17,739 bases of DNA from Dehalococcoidia bacterium UBA2777 (GTDB taxonomy: Bacteria; Chloroflexota; Dehalococcoidia; UBA2247; UBA2777), in assembly GCA_002352365.1 (NCBI GenBank), contig DEIJ01000153.1, positions 1-17,739 of the forward strand, given 5' to 3'. The translations under genes were made by a program, and so were the position numbers. The notes beneath the pieces are model-generated. The model saw only the letters and a list, made by a program, of their open reading frames with translations. It made no database searches and had not been told where the DNA came from. Shown here in pieces: positions 15,160-17,739 of this stretch; the first letter of the stretch is position 1; each line of letters begins with the position of its first letter.

Positions 15160-15578
15160 ATTATGTCTACTTCAGGCGTTAAATTGGCATTATTTTTTTC
15201 AGACACCCCCACCGGTAGCACCTCGTCCAGTAATGCCATGGCGTCGCTTTGCATACCCTCAATTATATGACTATAAACGTCCATTGTAAAGGCTACCGAG
15301 CCATGCCCCAGGGCTTCACTGATAACCTTAGGCTTTGCCCCACGAAGCAACATAAGGCTGGCAAAGGTATGTCTCAGGTCGTGGAAGCGCACACCCTCCA
15401 GCCCTGCCCGTGTTGCTATTCTATTGAAGGCGTGGGACAGCGCGCCGGGGTCAATAGGCTTCCCCTCTGCATTGGAGAATACCAGGCTATCAAGGGTAAG
15501 CTCTTTTCCTACCTTCCGGTAAATAGCTTCACGCTCTAGCTTATATTCTCTCAAAAAACAGGCCAGTTTAGGAATCAT
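15150..15578 (-). pseudogene. Tyrosine recombinase (phage-type integrase), N-terminally truncated
   Basis: The C-terminal catalytic half of a site-specific tyrosine recombinase. In the 142-codon frame the second catalytic set is present: His66 and Arg69 in FHDLRHTFAS, His92 in ALGHGS, and the nucleophile Tyr102 in VYSH. The first catalytic arginine and the N-terminal core-binding domain are missing. The same frame stays open upstream to 15650, where a TGA (15653-15651) closes it, and the added residues do not restore the missing motifs. An intact integrase is usually more than 300 residues, so this is a remnant. It reads towards tRNA-Thr, on that gene's 5' side. Confidence 0.8.
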
Positions 15579-15918
15579 ACGTACACGGCGGCCTTCATCT
15601 CCTGGGGCAAGCGGTTGGATGCTATCACCAGGAAGCCACTGCGACTCCGCTCATCTTCGATTGCTTCATCGACAGAATCGAATCCCATCCTATCGAATTG
15701 GCTTACAAGCCACCCTCCCCTCCGGTATCTGGCCTTGTTCTAGCTCAGCATATCGGAAGCAGTTGCTTCTGTTAAGGCAGGCCCCTTTTCGATTATCACT
15801 CTAGCTCGACCCCCTGGCCCCTTTTACTTTACCACTCACAAGGGGGAATGTTCTCCCCTATTCTTGCATTATTCATTGATGCCAAGATAGCCTATCTGAT
15901 AAAGCCTCACTTGAAACC
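15575..15918. other. Decayed region upstream of the integrase remnant
   Basis: No intact gene was found here. On the minus strand, an ATG frame at 15688-15575 encodes 37 residues (starts MGFDSVDEAIEDERSRSGF). Its stop overlaps the integrase fragment's ATG as ATGA. The same frame is open and protein-like back to a TAG at 15742. A second protein-like stretch in another frame (about 15782-15675) contains NCFRYAELEQGQIPEGR but has no start codon. Together these look like remnants of small genes of a lost mobile element, broken by frameshifts or stops. From about 15790 to 15918 I see nothing beyond a short agata/tatct hairpin near 15882-15899. Confidence 0.4.
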
Positions 15919-15947
15919 TTGACAACCGGGTACTAAAATGCTATTAC
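15919..15947 (+). promoter_or_regulatory. Sigma70-type promoter of the plus-strand transport genes
   Basis: A perfect -35 box TTGACA (15919-15924) and a -10 box TATTAC (15942-15947, 4 of 6 matches) are separated by exactly 17 nt. The predicted start site is near 15954, only about 5 nt before the ATG at 15959. The first gene would therefore be translated from an almost leaderless mRNA. Confidence 0.6.
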
Positions 15948-15958
15948 AAGCTTAAACA

Positions 15959-16123
15959 ATGAATAGAACATTCAGACAAGCGATTTACTACCCCACCCCA
16001 GAGCAGCATGAGAGGCTCAAGGAACTGGCTTATAAGAAGAAAGTGTCTATGTCCTACCTCATAAGGTGTGCTATAGATAAGGCGTACTTTGAGGAGCAAA
16101 AACAACGGAAGGAGGGGAGATGA
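15959..16123 (+). CDS. Small ribbon-helix-helix-like protein
   Basis: A 54-residue protein beginning MNRTFRQAIYYPTPEQHERL. The layout fits a CopG/Arc-type ribbon-helix-helix DNA-binding fold: a short beta strand (FRQAIYYP), a first helix (TPEQHERLKELAYKKK), the turn VSMS, and a second helix (YLIRCAIDKAYFEEQKQ). Such proteins are often autoregulators. No Shine-Dalgarno is present, which agrees with the promoter placing the start site a few bases upstream. The stop overlaps the next gene's first ATG as ATGA. AAGGAGG (16109-16115), near its 3' end, serves the solute-binding protein. Regulation of that transporter gene is inferred from position. An antitoxin role is less likely as no toxin adjoins it. 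Confidence 0.7.
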   Translation: MNRTFRQAIYYPTPEQHERLKELAYKKKVSMSYLIRCAIDKAYFEEQKQRKEGR

Positions 16124-17394
16124 TGAAAGGATTGAAGAGAATTGCAGTTGGTCTTGTAGCAGTGGGGTTGTCTATGGCTCTCTTACTTACAGCTATTCCA
16201 GTCTGTGAGGCAGGGCCATCCGAAAGGGTTGTCAGAATAGGGCAGCTAGGTGTTTTTACAGGGCCCCTAGCTACTCTCGGTGTCCCTCCGGGTGAAGGGA
16301 TGATTGATATCGTAAAATATATAAACAAGAAGGGTGGCATAAAATACACAAATGACAAGGGTGAAACTGAGAGTGTCAAAGTAGACATGATGTGGGAGGA
16401 TACTGGGTATCTGTTACCGAAGATGATCATGACTCACAAGAGATTTGTGGCAGCAGGAGAGGTAGTTGAAATCTGCGTTTCAACTACTAGTTGGGAAGCA
16501 ATGCGAGATAGATATATAAAGGAAGGAATACCATGTGTAGGCCCCTCTCCTGTAGCAGCACCTGATCTCCTGGTAAAGCCCCCTTGGTTTTTCCTGTCCA
16601 TGCCCACCTGGAATGACATATTTGCGAGCTGCGTCAAGTGGATTAAAGATAATTGGACAGAGAGCCGTCCAATTAGAATTGGTGCCATGGCTTATGATGT
16701 TGCTGCTGGCCGCTCTTTTTGTGAAAATGCGGGGCAAGTATGTTCTATACTCGGCGGGATGGAGTGTATTGGCTGGGAGGTTGTACCTTGCTTTGGCCTT
16801 GTCGATACCTCGGTAGAATGGCTTCGGTTGGCTAGCAAAAGGCCAGATTGGGTTGTGGTTCTTGGATATGGGGCGAATATGGTGGTGATGGTAAAGGATT
16901 ATGCCAGGTTAGGTATACGTGAAAAGGGAGTAGAATTTGTAGGCACTCCATACTCTATCGATGAATTAGTCGTAAACATAACTGGAAAGTCTTCTGAAGG
17001 GTGCTACGTTGGTAGGCCTATTCCCACTCGGGATGAGCAGGAGCTACCCGGGGTGAGGACTATGCTCGAAATAGGAAAAAAATATCGTGGCTACGAACCT
17101 GATAAGGTTGACAGCAACTATGTAGCTGCATGGCTTTATATGCAGGTGATCTTTGAAGGTATAAGACTAGCTTTAGAAAAGGTGGGATATGATAGCTTGG
17201 ACGGCCGTGCTGTGAGAGATGCCCTTGTAAGCATAAAGGATTTTGATACTGGTCTTGTGCCTCCGATAGCCATGAGTGAGGAGAAGCCGTGGATATGCAG
17301 CGTTGTGCGGATGTATCAAATTCGGCAGGGCAAGATAACGCCTGTTAGCGATTGGTATGAATTCCCTATTGTATATGAGAGGATTTTGCTTTGA
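16120..17394 (+). CDS. ABC transporter solute-binding protein, branched-chain amino acid type
   Basis: An extracytoplasmic binding protein of the Leu/Ile/Val (type I periplasmic, Peripla_BP_6) family. A signal peptide is clear: a basic start MMKGLKR, a hydrophobic core, then a likely cleavage after VCEA at about residue 31. The mature part opens with VVRIGQLGVFTGPLATLG, the family's first strand and ligand loop. It continues through the two-lobed fold to a C-terminal segment typical of the family. The ligand cannot be told. The first ATG overlaps the upstream stop; the second ATG at 16123 has ideal 7-nt spacing from AAGGAGG and may be the real start. No permease or ATPase is in the window. 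A close paralogue follows 190 nt downstream. Confidence 0.88.
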   Translation: MMKGLKRIAVGLVAVGLSMALLLTAIPVCEAGPSERVVRIGQLGVFTGPLATLGVPPGEGMIDIVKYINKKGGIKYTNDKGETESVKVDMMWEDTGYLLPKMIMTHKRFVAAGEVVEICVSTTSWEAMRDRYIKEGIPCVGPSPVAAPDLLVKPPWFFLSMPTWNDIFASCVKWIKDNWTESRPIRIGAMAYDVAAGRSFCENAGQVCSILGGMECIGWEVVPCFGLVDTSVEWLRLASKRPDWVVVLGYGANMVVMVKDYARLGIREKGVEFVGTPYSIDELVVNITGKSSEGCYVGRPIPTRDEQELPGVRTMLEIGKKYRGYEPDKVDSNYVAAWLYMQVIFEGIRLALEKVGYDSLDGRAVRDALVSIKDFDTGLVPPIAMSEEKPWICSVVRMYQIRQGKITPVSDWYEFPIVYERILL

Positions 17395-17584
17395 GATGGC
17401 CAACTTTGCTGGCAATTAGTTGCGAAGGTAGAGACACGCTACGCTATTAGCTTGAAAAAGAGTAGAGGCACCTGTGAGGCAACTTATTCGTCTGGGGCAC
17501 GTGCGTGGAAATCTCAAGAGAAGCCATTTAAGAGTGGAAAACGATAGAAGGGGTCGAGGAATTTTATCTCCGGAGGTGAGAAAA

Positions 17585-17739
17585 ATGCAGAAAGGATTGA
17601 AAAAGCTCGGCTTGGGTTTTGTAGCTGTGGGGCTTTGCCTTGTGCTAACACTGGGGTCAGTACTCCCCGCTAAGGCAGAGTCGGAGAGAGTGGTGAAGAT
17701 AGGAAATTTGGCAGGTCTTACTGGGCCTGTAGCTGACTT
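17585..17739 (+). CDS. Second ABC solute-binding protein, partial (5' end)
   Basis: The start of a paralogue of the preceding binding protein, truncated by the window edge (51 codons seen). It opens MQKGLKKLGLGFVAVGL, has a signal peptide ending near LPAKAES, and then ERVVKIGNLAGLTGPVAD, closely parallel to the first copy. GGAGGTGAG sits just upstream of ATG at 17585. The 190-nt spacer before it has a gcacgtgc palindrome (17497-17504) but no convincing promoter or terminator. The two genes are a tandem duplication. Confidence 0.85.
   Translation, partial: MQKGLKKLGLGFVAVGLCLVLTLGSVLPAKAESERVVKIGNLAGLTGPVAD

Noticed and set aside
15619..15804. 61-codon plus-strand frame beyond the integrase
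   Set aside because: No Shine-Dalgarno and no recognisable features; the minus-strand frames here are more protein-like.
15959..16123. Antitoxin of a toxin-antitoxin pair
   Set aside because: The neighbouring gene is a solute-binding protein with a signal peptide, not a toxin.

Overview
This window looks like a chromosomal segment of an anaerobic bacterium. The best guess from gene style is a Chloroflexota/Dehalococcoidia-like lineage, but this is inferred from memory of the families and not proven by any marker here. From 298 to about 15.1 kb nearly everything is on the minus strand. Genes are tightly packed, with overlaps, small gaps and good Shine-Dalgarno sequences, and most are housekeeping or central metabolism. 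The right end (15.9-17.7 kb) switches to the plus strand and carries accessory transport genes. A tRNA-Thr gene and a decayed integrase sit at the switch.

Layout, read in the minus-strand direction of transcription (right to left). tRNA-Thr(CGU) at 15.1 kb is followed by an unrecognised beta/alpha-barrel protein, a ComF-type phosphoribosyltransferase and a long-form ribosome hibernation factor. Next come the two subunits of a B12-dependent acyl-CoA mutase whose substrate-pocket residues do not match methylmalonyl-CoA mutase. A palindromic repeat precedes glyA. The ribosomal/replication trio rpsF-ssb-rpsR follows, then a membrane-anchored double-parvulin foldase. After that come homoserine dehydrogenase, a small Cys-rich protein, a 2-hydroxyacyl-CoA lyase-like ThDP enzyme, threonine synthase, a flavin reductase, a flavodoxin-ferredoxin fusion (EFR1 type) and GTP cyclohydrolase I. 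A small inverted-repeat (MITE-like) element lies between the flavin reductase and the flavodoxin-ferredoxin gene. Positions 1-297 hold no gene, but contain several inverted repeats.

Metabolic links: hom and thrC give homoserine and threonine, and glyA connects serine, glycine and one-carbon folate. The mutase could feed acyl-CoA carbon-skeleton metabolism. It shares the strand and neighbourhood with a 2-hydroxyacyl-CoA lyase-like enzyme, a pairing that is suggestive but not demonstrated.

Right end: a recognisable sigma70-type promoter drives a 54-residue ribbon-helix-helix-like protein. Its stop overlaps (ATGA) the start of a branched-chain-amino-acid-type ABC transporter solute-binding protein. 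A second paralogous binding protein begins at 17585 and runs off the window. No CRISPR array, transposase, toxin-antitoxin pair or defence system was seen. The most unusual items are the divergent mutase, the unclassified barrel protein, the Cys-rich small protein, and the leaderless regulator coupled to a binding protein.
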